This document shows, piece after piece, positions 1-5,715 of a stretch of 5,745 nt of DNA. This stretch comes from JAENVU01 sp031362155 (GTDB taxonomy: Bacteria; Actinomycetota; Acidimicrobiia; IMCC26256; JAENVU01), in the NCBI GenBank assembly GCA_031362155.1, contig JANLRZ010000163.1:1-5745 (forward strand). Reading direction: 5' to 3'. Made by a program: the position numbers and the translations under genes. Position 1 is the stretch's first letter, and each line of letters opens with the position of its first letter. A model generated the notes under the pieces. It was not told where the DNA came from, searched no databases, and worked only from the letters and a program-made list of their open reading frames with translations.

Positions 1-1
1 C

Positions 2-922
2 GCCTACGTGACCCTCGAACCGTGTGCGCATGTCGGGCGGACTCCGCCGTGTGCCGATGCCCTCATCGCTGCCGGGGTCGCGCGCGTCGTGTCGGCGGTC
101 GAGGATCCGGATCCCGAGGTCGCCGGTCGCGGGCACGCACGGTTGCGGGACGCGGGCGTCGAGGTGGTGGTCGGCGTCGGTGCCGATCGCGTTGCGCGCC
201 AACTCGGCCCGTATCTCCACCACCGTCGCACCGGCCGCGCGTTCGCGCTGCTCAAGACGGCCATGAGTCTCGATGGACGCACCTCCGCCGCCGACGGCAC
301 CTCGCAATGGATCACCGGATCCGATGCCCGGGCCGACGCCCATCGGCTCCGGGCCGAGTCACAGGCCATCGTCGTAGGCCCGGCGACAGCGCGGGCCGAT
401 CGGCCGAGTCTCACCGTGCGCGACGCCGAGGTCCCGCCCGCCGGCCAACCGCTCCGGGTGGTGCTCGATGCGAAAGGCGCAGTCGCCGTCGAAGGTCCAT
501 TGTTCGACGTATCGCTCGCACCGACCTTGGTGTTCACGACCGGGGCTGCCCCCGAACCGGTTCGCCAGGCGTGGTCGGACGCCGGCGTCGATGTCGTGAG
601 CGTCGACCCCGGGGTCGACGGTCGGGGCGTGGATCTGGTCGCGGTGTTGCGCACCCTCGGTGCGGAGCACGGCGTCCTGCAGGCAATGATCGAGGGCGGC
701 GGCAAGCTGCACGGTGCGTTGGTCGCCGAAGGGTTGGCCGACCGCATCGTCACCTATGTCGCCCCGGTGATTCTCGGCGAACGCGGTCGGGCCGTGGTTG
801 GCTACCCGGGTGCCGACACGCTGGCGGATGCGCCGCGCTGGCACGTGTCCGACGTGCGTCCGTTCGGTGTCGATGTGCGCATCACCTACGACCGGGCCAC
901 GCCGACGGAGGTGGCGGCCTGA
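2..922 (+). CDS. ribD: Bifunctional riboflavin biosynthesis protein RibD (deaminase/reductase), 5'-truncated by window edge
   Basis: RibD carries out two cytosolic steps after GTP ring opening: deamination of the diaminopyrimidine and NADPH-dependent reduction of the ribosyl side chain. The frame is open from base 2, giving 306 residues; the family is usually about 350-370, so roughly 50-60 N-terminal residues, including the HAE zinc/catalytic motif, lie outside the window. The second deaminase zinc motif is visible at fragment residues 5-17 (LEPCAHVGRTPPC, Cys8 and Cys17), followed by the family's DPDPEVAGRG stretch (35-44). The reductase domain begins near residue 81: K85, SLDGR (89-93), SQWITG (101-106), HRLRA (114-118), DRPSLTVR (133-140), and a late EGGGKLHG motif followed by ADRIVTYVAPVILG. 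The GTG at base 8 is internal to the deaminase domain and is not the true start. The stop TGA shares one base with the ribE start. The identification is secure; the real start cannot be seen. Confidence 0.96.
   Translation, partial: AYVTLEPCAHVGRTPPCADALIAAGVARVVSAVEDPDPEVAGRGHARLRDAGVEVVVGVGADRVARQLGPYLHHRRTGRAFALLKTAMSLDGRTSAADGTSQWITGSDARADAHRLRAESQAIVVGPATARADRPSLTVRDAEVPPAGQPLRVVLDAKGAVAVEGPLFDVSLAPTLVFTTGAAPEPVRQAWSDAGVDVVSVDPGVDGRGVDLVAVLRTLGAEHGVLQAMIEGGGKLHGALVAEGLADRIVTYVAPVILGERGRAVVGYPGADTLADAPRWHVSDVRPFGVDVRITYDRATPTEVAA
601..620. repeat. 20-bp perfect palindrome inside ribD
   Basis: CGTCGACCCCGGGGTCGACG is its own reverse complement over all 20 bases, with no spacer. It encodes the VDPGVDG region of the RibD reductase domain. 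The arms are built from GTCGAC, a frequent Val-Asp codon pair in this genome, so codon preference may explain most of it. Confidence 0.4.
907..911 (+). promoter_or_regulatory. Ribosome binding site of ribE (GGAGG)
   Basis: GGAGG lies inside the last codons of ribD, 10 bases before the ATG at 922. It supports initiation at 922 although the same frame stays open far upstream through ribD; that upstream part is an out-of-frame reading of ribD and not an N-terminal extension. Confidence 0.7.
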
Positions 923-1524
923 TGTTCACCGGAATCGTCGAAGAGTTCGGTCGAGTGCGAGCGATCATTCCGAACGCCGGCGGCGCGCGCCTCGAAATCG
1001 ACGCGACGACCGTGCTGGCGGACGCCAAACTCGGCGACTCGATTGCGGTCAACGGCTGCTGTCTCACCGTGGTCGAATGCGGCTCGGATTGGTGGGCCGC
1101 CGATGCCGTGACCGAGACGCTCGACCGCACCAGCCTGGGCGCCCTGCACGCGGGCGACGGCGTCAATCTCGAACGGTCCGTCCGCGTCGACGATCGGCTC
1201 GGCGGCCACATCGTCCAGGGCCACGTCGACGGAGTGGGTCGCCTCGCGAGCCGTGAGGCGTTGCCCGACGGCTCGACCCGCATGCGATTCACGATCCCGA
1301 CGCCCTTGCTCCGCTACGTGGTCGAGAAGGGTTCGATCACGCTCGACGGGATCAGCCTGACCGTCGCCGCGCTCGACGACGCCGAGGGTGTCGTCGGGGT
1401 CGCGGTGATTCCGCACACGCTCAGTGTCACCTCGCTCGGTCCGAAGGGACCCGGCGATCCCGTCAACGTCGAGGTCGACATCCTCGCCAAACACGTCGAG
1501 CGTCTGCTCGCGACCAGGGAGTAA
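922..1524 (+). CDS. ribE: Riboflavin synthase, alpha subunit type
   Basis: Riboflavin synthase (EC 2.5.1.9) dismutates two 6,7-dimethyl-8-ribityllumazine molecules into riboflavin and the pyrimidine that RibH reuses; it normally acts as a cytosolic trimer. The 200-residue length is typical. The internal duplication of two lumazine-binding barrels is plain: repeat 1 starts MFTGIVEEFGRV (1-12) and contains VNGCCLTV (43-50), and repeat 2 has HIVQGHVDGVGRL (96-108) and LDGISLTV (141-148). The VNLE (81-84) and LGGH (93-96) motifs mark the boundary. MFTGIVEE is the classic N terminus, which fixes the start at 922 with GGAGG upstream, despite a longer open frame. The start ATG overlaps the ribD stop by one base, which favours translational coupling, and ribBA follows after three bases. 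Some authors call this gene ribC. Nothing appears missing or unusual. Confidence 0.98.
   Translation: MFTGIVEEFGRVRAIIPNAGGARLEIDATTVLADAKLGDSIAVNGCCLTVVECGSDWWAADAVTETLDRTSLGALHAGDGVNLERSVRVDDRLGGHIVQGHVDGVGRLASREALPDGSTRMRFTIPTPLLRYVVEKGSITLDGISLTVAALDDAEGVVGVAVIPHTLSVTSLGPKGPGDPVNVEVDILAKHVERLLATRE
1516..1521 (+). promoter_or_regulatory. Ribosome binding site of ribBA (AGGGAG)
   Basis: AGGGAG overlaps the last sense codons of ribE and ends six bases before the ATG at 1528. It is among the strongest Shine-Dalgarno-like sequences in the window and sets the ribBA start. Confidence 0.7.
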
Positions 1525-1527
1525 CCG

Positions 1528-2763
1528 ATGTTCACGCACATCGAAGCAGCGATCGCCGCGATCGGTCGCGGCGAGATCGTCATCGTCGTCGACGACGAAG
1601 ACCGTGAGAACGAAGGCGATCTCATCATGGCCGCCGACCTCATCACCCCCGAAGCCATGAGCTTCTTCGTGCGCTACACGAGCGGCGTGATCTGTATGCC
1701 GATGCTGGGGGAGCGGCTCGACGAACTCCAACTGCCGCTCATGGTCAGCAACAACACCGAGTCGCAGCGCACGGCGTTCACGGTGTCGGTCGACGCGGTG
1801 GCCGACACCACCACGGGGATCTCGGCCGCCGATCGTGCGACCACGATCAAGAAACTGATCGACCCGGCGTCGAAACCTGCCGAGTTCGCCCGTCCGGGGC
1901 ACATCTTCCCGTTGCGGTACCGCGAAGGCGGTGTACTCAAGCGCGCCGGGCACACCGAGGCTGCCGTCGACCTCTCGCGGCTGGCGGGCTTGAGTGAGTC
2001 GGGCGTGTTGGCGGAGGTCGTGAACGACGATGGCACGATGGCCCGGATGCCCCAGCTCGAAGTCTTCGCCGCCGAGCACGGTCTGCAACTCATCTCGATC
2101 GCCGACCTCATCCGGTACCGGCGTCACCGCGAGAAGTTGGTGCGGCGCGTCAGTGAGGCTCGGATTCCGACTCGCCACGGCGACTTCACGGCCTATGTCT
2201 TCGAGAGCTTGCTCGACGGCGTGGAGCACATGGCCTTCGTCTGTGGCGACGTCTCGGGCCAGGACAACGTGCTCGTGCGCGTGCACAGCGAGTGTCTGAC
2301 CGGTGATGTCTTCGGCTCGATGCGGTGCGATTGCGGATCGCAACTCGACGCCGCGTTGGCTCAGATCGCGGCCGAGGGACGGGGAGTGGTGGTGTACCTG
2401 CGGGGGCACGAGGGCCGGGGCATCGGTCTGGGGCACAAGCTGCGGGCGTACACCTTGCAGGATCAAGGTCGCGACACCGTCGAAGCCAATGAAGAACTCG
2501 GTTTCCCCAATGACTCGCGTGAGTACGGCATCGGTTCCCAGATGCTCGTCGATCTGGGGATCACGACGATGCGCATCATGACCAACAACCCGGCCAAATA
2601 CGGCGGGCTCGAAGGTTTCGGCCTGGAAATCGTCGAGCGGGTCCCGCTCTCGATCGCCCCGAATGCCGAGAACATTGCCTATCTGCGCACCAAGCAGCAG
2701 AAGATGGGCCACCTCCTCGGCCTCGACGACGACGTCGATGCGGGGAGCGAGACGACCGCGTGA
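1528..2763 (+). CDS. ribBA: Bifunctional 3,4-dihydroxy-2-butanone-4-phosphate synthase / GTP cyclohydrolase II
   Basis: This fused enzyme supplies both branches of riboflavin synthesis: the N-terminal half makes 3,4-dihydroxy-2-butanone 4-phosphate from ribulose 5-phosphate, and the C-terminal half opens GTP with loss of formate and pyrophosphate. The 411 residues match the usual fused length. DHBP synthase (about 1-203) shows the acidic metal-binding motif DDEDRENEGDLI (22-33), RPGHIFPL (122-129) and GHTEAAVDL (141-149). GTP cyclohydrolase II (about 205-399) shows the zinc cysteines C256, C267 and C269 in HSECLTGD...RCDCG, RGHEGRGIGL (292-301), D329 and R331 matching E. coli RibA D126 and R128, TNNPAK (352-357) and the terminal KMGHLL (392-397). 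Tyr308 matches E. coli Tyr105, whose replacement by Met marks the Streptomyces homologues that stop at the formamidopyrimidine, so full cyclohydrolase activity is expected. Both halves look intact. The stop overlaps the next gene's GTG by four bases. Confidence 0.98.
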   Translation: MFTHIEAAIAAIGRGEIVIVVDDEDRENEGDLIMAADLITPEAMSFFVRYTSGVICMPMLGERLDELQLPLMVSNNTESQRTAFTVSVDAVADTTTGISAADRATTIKKLIDPASKPAEFARPGHIFPLRYREGGVLKRAGHTEAAVDLSRLAGLSESGVLAEVVNDDGTMARMPQLEVFAAEHGLQLISIADLIRYRRHREKLVRRVSEARIPTRHGDFTAYVFESLLDGVEHMAFVCGDVSGQDNVLVRVHSECLTGDVFGSMRCDCGSQLDAALAQIAAEGRGVVVYLRGHEGRGIGLGHKLRAYTLQDQGRDTVEANEELGFPNDSREYGIGSQMLVDLGITTMRIMTNNPAKYGGLEGFGLEIVERVPLSIAPNAENIAYLRTKQQKMGHLLGLDDDVDAGSETTA

Positions 2764-3296
2764 ACCCTGCGCCCCTCGAGTTCGCCACGGCTCGGCTCGA
2801 CGCCCGTCAGGTCGGTGAAGATGACCTCGAGTTCCTCGACGTCATCTTCCACGACGACCGAGTCACCGACACGCTGGGTGGCGAGCGGGATCGAGATCGG
2901 CTCCGCGCCGATCTCGCGCGCTGGCTCACGCACTGGGACACGCACGGGTTCGGACTCTGGATCCTGCGCGACCGCGCGACCGGGAACTCGGTGGGCTGGA
3001 CGATGCTCCACACCACGGACACCGGTGGTCCGGGCGTCGAGGTCGGCTGGACCATCGCGCACGACTGGTGGCGTGAGGGCCTCGCCACCGAGGCCGGTGC
3101 GGCCGCGGTGGCGATCGGGTTCACGAACGTCGGACTCGAGGACATCGTGAGCTTCACGCTCGTCGACAACATGGCGTCTCGCCGGGTGATGGAGCACCTC
3201 GGGTTCGCCTACCAGCACGAGGTCGATCACGTGGGCTTGCCCCACGTGCTCTACCGACTCGATCGTCAGACATGGGAGCACCAGCAGGATGGGTGA
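2760..3296 (+). CDS. GNAT-family N-acetyltransferase, RimJ/RimL-like
   Basis: This 178-residue protein has the layout of GNAT acetyltransferases of the RimJ/RimL-like group, which move acetyl from acetyl-CoA to an amino group. The N terminus has the typical FATARLDARQVGEDDLEFL pattern (8-26). Central strands are GFGLWILRDRATGNSVGW (63-80) and VEVGWTIAHDWWREGLATEA (93-112). The latter holds the pyrophosphate-binding loop in the form WREGLA (104-109), a common variant of Q/RxxGxG/A. VDNMASRRVMEHLGF (135-149) is the classic C-terminal CoA-side motif. No signal peptide or membrane segment is seen. The GTG start at 2760 overlaps the ribBA stop by four bases, with GGGGAG at 2742-2747 at a rather long 12-base spacing; the 3' end overlaps ribH by eight bases. 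The substrate is unknown. B. subtilis has a GNAT protein, RibT, at the end of its rib operon, but this protein is longer and I cannot show that the two are related. Confidence 0.92.
   Translation: MNPAPLEFATARLDARQVGEDDLEFLDVIFHDDRVTDTLGGERDRDRLRADLARWLTHWDTHGFGLWILRDRATGNSVGWTMLHTTDTGGPGVEVGWTIAHDWWREGLATEAGAAAVAIGFTNVGLEDIVSFTLVDNMASRRVMEHLGFAYQHEVDHVGLPHVLYRLDRQTWEHQQDG
3228..3248. repeat. Perfect 8-bp inverted repeat with two CACGTG sites
   Basis: CACGTGGG (3228-3235) and CCCACGTG (3241-3248) are exact reverse complements separated by five bases. Each arm holds the self-palindromic hexamer CACGTG. In RNA this could form an eight-pair GC-rich stem with a five-base loop. It sits within the acetyltransferase reading frame, encoding the region DHVGLPHV, and ends 40 bases before the ribH start. 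No T-run follows, so a Rho-independent terminator is not supported. Whether it functions as a protein site, an mRNA hairpin or a coding coincidence cannot be told from this sequence. Confidence 0.5.
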
Positions 3297-3774
3297 ATAC
3301 GCAATCGCCGCCGAGGCGGTCGACGGAGCCGGGATGCGCTTTGCCGTCGCCGTGAGTCGTTTCAACGAAGACATCACCGGTCCGCTGCTCGAGGGCGCGC
3401 AGCGCACCTTCCGCGACCACGGGGTCGCACCGGACGACATCACGTTGGTGACGGTGCCCGGCGCCTTCGAGTTGCCGCTGATCGCCCAGCACCTCGCTCG
3501 TACCGGCACGGTCGACGGCGTGGTCTGTTTGGGCGCGGTGATCCGGGGCGACACCCCCCACTTCGAATACGTGGCCGGCGAAGCGGCCCGTGGCCTGCAG
3601 GAAGCCGCGCTCGCGACCGGCGTTCCGGTGATTTTCGGGATCCTGACCACCAACACGCGGGAGCAGGCGACTGACCGGATCGGTGGGTCCGAAGGCCACA
3701 AAGGCGAGGAAGCGGCCGCGACCGCGCTGGAGATGGTTGCATTGTTGCGGTCCTTGCCTCCGGTGCGCGGCTAG
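3289..3774 (+). CDS. ribH: 6,7-dimethyl-8-ribityllumazine synthase
   Basis: Lumazine synthase (EC 2.5.1.78) condenses the ribitylamino-pyrimidinedione from the RibA/RibD branch with dihydroxybutanone phosphate from RibB, giving the substrate of RibE. The protein has 161 residues, normal for the family, which forms pentamers or 60-mers. Signature motifs are all present: FAVAVSRFNEDIT (18-30), VPGAFELPL (56-64), CLGAVIRGDTPHFEYV (80-95) with the presumed catalytic His91, GVPVIFGILTT (111-121), and the phosphate-side region around R130 and HKGEEAA (137-143). The ATG at 3289 is preceded by GGGAG at 3274-3278, and the start lies inside the 3' end of the acetyltransferase gene (eight-base overlap), so coupling to that gene's translation is likely. 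A 21-base inverted-repeat element ends 40 bases before the start. hisG follows after 12 bases. Confidence 0.98.
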   Translation: MGEYAIAAEAVDGAGMRFAVAVSRFNEDITGPLLEGAQRTFRDHGVAPDDITLVTVPGAFELPLIAQHLARTGTVDGVVCLGAVIRGDTPHFEYVAGEAARGLQEAALATGVPVIFGILTTNTREQATDRIGGSEGHKGEEAAATALEMVALLRSLPPVRG

Positions 3775-3786
3775 AAACAGGTTCTC

Positions 3787-4662
3787 ATGCTGCGCCTGGT
3801 CTTACCCAAGGGTTCGCTCGAACGAGCCACGTTTCAACTCTTCGAAGACGCCGATCTGGCGGTCGCCCGCGGTTCCGACGTCGACTACCGCGGCGACATC
3901 GACGACCCTCGGATCAACGAAGTCATGGTCCTGCGTCCGCAGGAGATCCCCCAGTACGTGGCGTCGGGAATGTTCGATCTCGGCATCACCGGTCGCGATT
4001 GGGTGGAGGAGACGAGCGCCGAGGTCGTGACCCTCACCGAACTGCACTACTCGAAGGCCACCGCCCGGCCGATTCGGATGGTGTTGGCCGTAGGGGGCGA
4101 CAACCCGGCCGAGTCGGTGAAGGATCTCCCAAATGGCGTCCGGGTGCAGACCGAGTACCCGGAACTCACGAAGCGATTCTTCGCCGATGCCGGGGTCGCG
4201 GCCGAGATCACGCTGTCCTACGGTGCGACCGAAGCCAAGATTCCCGAGATCGCCGACGCGGTCGTCGAGATCACCGAGACCGGCCGCGCGTTGCGGGCCG
4301 CGGGTCTCAAGGTGATCGACACCATCGTCGTCTCCTACACCGAGCTCATCGCAAACCCGGTCAGCTACGCCGATCCCGACAAGCGCAAGGCCATGGAGCA
4401 GGTGATGACGTTGCTCACCGGTGCGCTCGAGGCGAGAGGTCGGGTGCTGGTGAAGTTGAACGTGGACGAGGCGAATCTGAAGTCGGTGATCGATCTCCTC
4501 CCGGCGTTGAAGTCGCCGACGGTCTCGAAACTGTTCGGCGAGGACGGATTCGCGGTCGAAACCGTGGTGGCGAAGTCGGAGATCAACATCCTGATCCCGG
4601 CGCTGAAGGAAGCGGGCGCGACCGACATCATCGAACTGCCGATCGCGAAGATCGTGCACTGA
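3787..4662 (+). CDS. hisG: ATP phosphoribosyltransferase, long form with regulatory domain
   Basis: HisG (EC 2.4.2.17) commits ATP and PRPP to histidine synthesis by forming phosphoribosyl-ATP. The 291 residues fit the long, hexameric, histidine-inhibited form that needs no HisZ partner. The N terminus LRLVLPKGSLERATFQLFEDADL (2-24) and DLGITGRDWVEE (64-75) belong to the periplasmic-binding-protein-like catalytic lobes. AKIPEIADAVVEITETGRALRAAGL (150-174) is the PRPP-binding signature region. A C-terminal ACT-like regulatory domain runs from about residue 212 to the end (VKLNVDEANLKSVIDLLPAL, 222-241; INILIPALKEAGATDIIELP, 266-285). Feedback inhibition by histidine is therefore expected from the family. 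The ATG at 3787 lies 12 bases after ribH, with only a weak AGG at 3779-3781. hisE, which in some actinobacteria lies between ribH and hisG, is absent here. Confidence 0.97.
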   Translation: MLRLVLPKGSLERATFQLFEDADLAVARGSDVDYRGDIDDPRINEVMVLRPQEIPQYVASGMFDLGITGRDWVEETSAEVVTLTELHYSKATARPIRMVLAVGGDNPAESVKDLPNGVRVQTEYPELTKRFFADAGVAAEITLSYGATEAKIPEIADAVVEITETGRALRAAGLKVIDTIVVSYTELIANPVSYADPDKRKAMEQVMTLLTGALEARGRVLVKLNVDEANLKSVIDLLPALKSPTVSKLFGEDGFAVETVVAKSEINILIPALKEAGATDIIELPIAKIVH

Positions 4663-4663
4663 C

Positions 4664-4861
4664 ATGGTGGGCACGGTGACTGCGTTCGAGGAGGGTCGCG
4701 GTCTCGGCGTGATCGAGGCCGACGGTGGAACCTTCTCCTTTCACTGCACGCAGATCGCCGATGGCACGCGGAGCGTGCGGGTCGGCGCAACGGTGGAGTT
4801 TCAGGTTGTGCCGGGTCGACGGGGCGACTGGGAAGCCACCCACATCGAGAAGGTCCCGTGA
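4664..4861 (+). CDS. Small divergent cold-shock-domain (CspA-like) protein
   Basis: The 65-residue product resembles a single OB-fold cold-shock domain. It opens with VGTVTAFEEGRGLGVIEADGG (2-22), matching the shape of the CspA segment containing GTVKWFN and the RNP1 motif KGFGFI, then TFSFHCTQI (23-31) in the place of RNP2, and GATVEFQVVPGRRGDWEATHI (41-61) matching the final strands. Several nucleic-acid-stacking aromatics of true CspA are changed: the W of WFN is A, the two RNP1 phenylalanines are L14 and V16, and the RNP2 pattern VFVHF is FSFHC. F8, F24, F26 and H27 remain. Binding to RNA or ssDNA is therefore uncertain. The ATG is one base after the hisG stop with no clear Shine-Dalgarno, implying coupling; its stop overlaps the next gene's GTG by four bases. 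I am fairly confident of the fold but not of the function. Confidence 0.82.
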   Translation: MVGTVTAFEEGRGLGVIEADGGTFSFHCTQIADGTRSVRVGATVEFQVVPGRRGDWEATHIEKVP

Positions 4862-5706
4862 ACTCCTGGCAGATCGGCGACGTGCGGATCACGAGCGTCG
4901 TGGAACTCGAGGCTCCGATTCCCGGCGAGGGCGTCATGCCGTCGGCCACCGCCGATGCGATGGCCCGTCATCCGTGGCTGGTTCCGGATTTCGCGACCCC
5001 CGACGGCCTGATTCATCTCCGGATCCAGTTGCTCGTCATCGAGTCTGGGGGCCGACGGATCGCGGTCGACACCTGTCTCGGGAACGACAAGCCGCGCACG
5101 ATCGAGTTCTTCGACCACCTGCACACACCGTTCCTCGCGTCACTCGAGTCCGCCGGGTTCCCCCGCGAATCCATCGACCTCGTGGTGTGCACGCACCTTC
5201 ACGTCGATCACGTCGGCTGGAACACGATGCTGGTCGACGGTGACTGGGTGCCGACGTTCCCGAACGCCCGCTATCTGATCGGTCGGGTGGAATCGGAGCA
5301 CTGGGATGCCTACGGCGTCCATGAGGATGGCGATGTCTACGGCGACTCCGTGCGACCGGTGATCGAGGCGGGTCTGGTCGATCTCGTCGAGTTCGGCCAT
5401 CGCATCACCGACGAGGTGGTGCTCGAACCGACACCCGGCCATTCGCCCGGCCATCAGAGTGTGCACATCACCTCGCAGGGTCGGGAGGCGCTCATCACCG
5501 GCGACGTCATGCACCATCCGGTGCAAATGAGCGAGCCGGATTGGCAGAGCAACTTCGATTCCGACGTGGATGCCGCGCGGGCGATGCGGCGCGAGATGCT
5601 GGCGCGATACGCCGGCACCGACGTGCTCGTGATCGGGACGCACTTCGCCGGTCCCGGTGCCGGTCACATCGTGGCCGATGGCGACGCCTGGCGCCTCGAA
5701 GCCTGA
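4858..5706 (+). CDS. Metallo-beta-lactamase-fold hydrolase, lactonase-like
   Basis: This 282-residue cytosolic protein has a complete set of metallo-beta-lactamase-fold metal ligands: THLHVDHVGW (112-121) gives H113, H115, D117 and H118; PGHSPGH (193-199) gives H195; ITGDVMHHP (213-221) gives D216; and GTHFAGP (260-266) gives H262. The N terminus WQIGDVRITSVVELE (4-18), the early DTCLGND (71-77) and the THLHxDHVGW variant are typical of the branch containing quorum-quenching lactonases such as YtnP and related hydrolases, so a dinuclear-zinc esterase or lactonase is the best guess. The substrate cannot be read from sequence. There is no signal peptide. The GTG start at 4858 overlaps the preceding stop by four bases and has GAGAAGG at 4847-4853. 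Translational coupling to the cold-shock-like gene is likely. Glyoxalase II-like or other MBL functions are possible alternatives. Confidence 0.93.
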   Translation: MNSWQIGDVRITSVVELEAPIPGEGVMPSATADAMARHPWLVPDFATPDGLIHLRIQLLVIESGGRRIAVDTCLGNDKPRTIEFFDHLHTPFLASLESAGFPRESIDLVVCTHLHVDHVGWNTMLVDGDWVPTFPNARYLIGRVESEHWDAYGVHEDGDVYGDSVRPVIEAGLVDLVEFGHRITDEVVLEPTPGHSPGHQSVHITSQGREALITGDVMHHPVQMSEPDWQSNFDSDVDAARAMRREMLARYAGTDVLVIGTHFAGPGAGHIVADGDAWRLEA

Positions 5707-5715
5707 GGGAGTGAG

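Noticed and set aside
1..120. FMN riboswitch ahead of the rib operon
   Set aside because: The window opens already inside ribD; no untranslated leader is available to contain one.
22..921. Extension of the ribE frame upstream through ribD
   Set aside because: The translation is arginine-rich low-complexity shadow of ribD; riboflavin synthase begins with MFTGIVEE at 922 with its own ribosome binding site.
886..2712. A 608-codon open frame on the minus strand opposite ribE and ribBA
   Set aside because: It lies wholly antisense to two unmistakable conserved genes; long antisense frames arise from GC-rich codon preference, and its translation shows no recognisable domain.
3228..3248. Rho-independent terminator between the acetyltransferase and ribH
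   Set aside because: The stem is present, but no T-run follows and it lies inside a coding frame with ribH immediately downstream.
2679..3701. A 340-codon minus-strand frame across the acetyltransferase and ribH
   Set aside because: It spans two clear genes on the other strand, and no protein family is recognisable.
3802..4674. A 290-codon minus-strand open frame opposite hisG
   Set aside because: It mirrors hisG almost exactly, is rich in Arg, Asp and His as expected for a shadow, and has no recognisable motif.
5434..5454. Direct repeat CCCGGCCAT at 12-base period
   Set aside because: It is explained by the conserved PGHSPGH metal-binding motif of the hydrolase.
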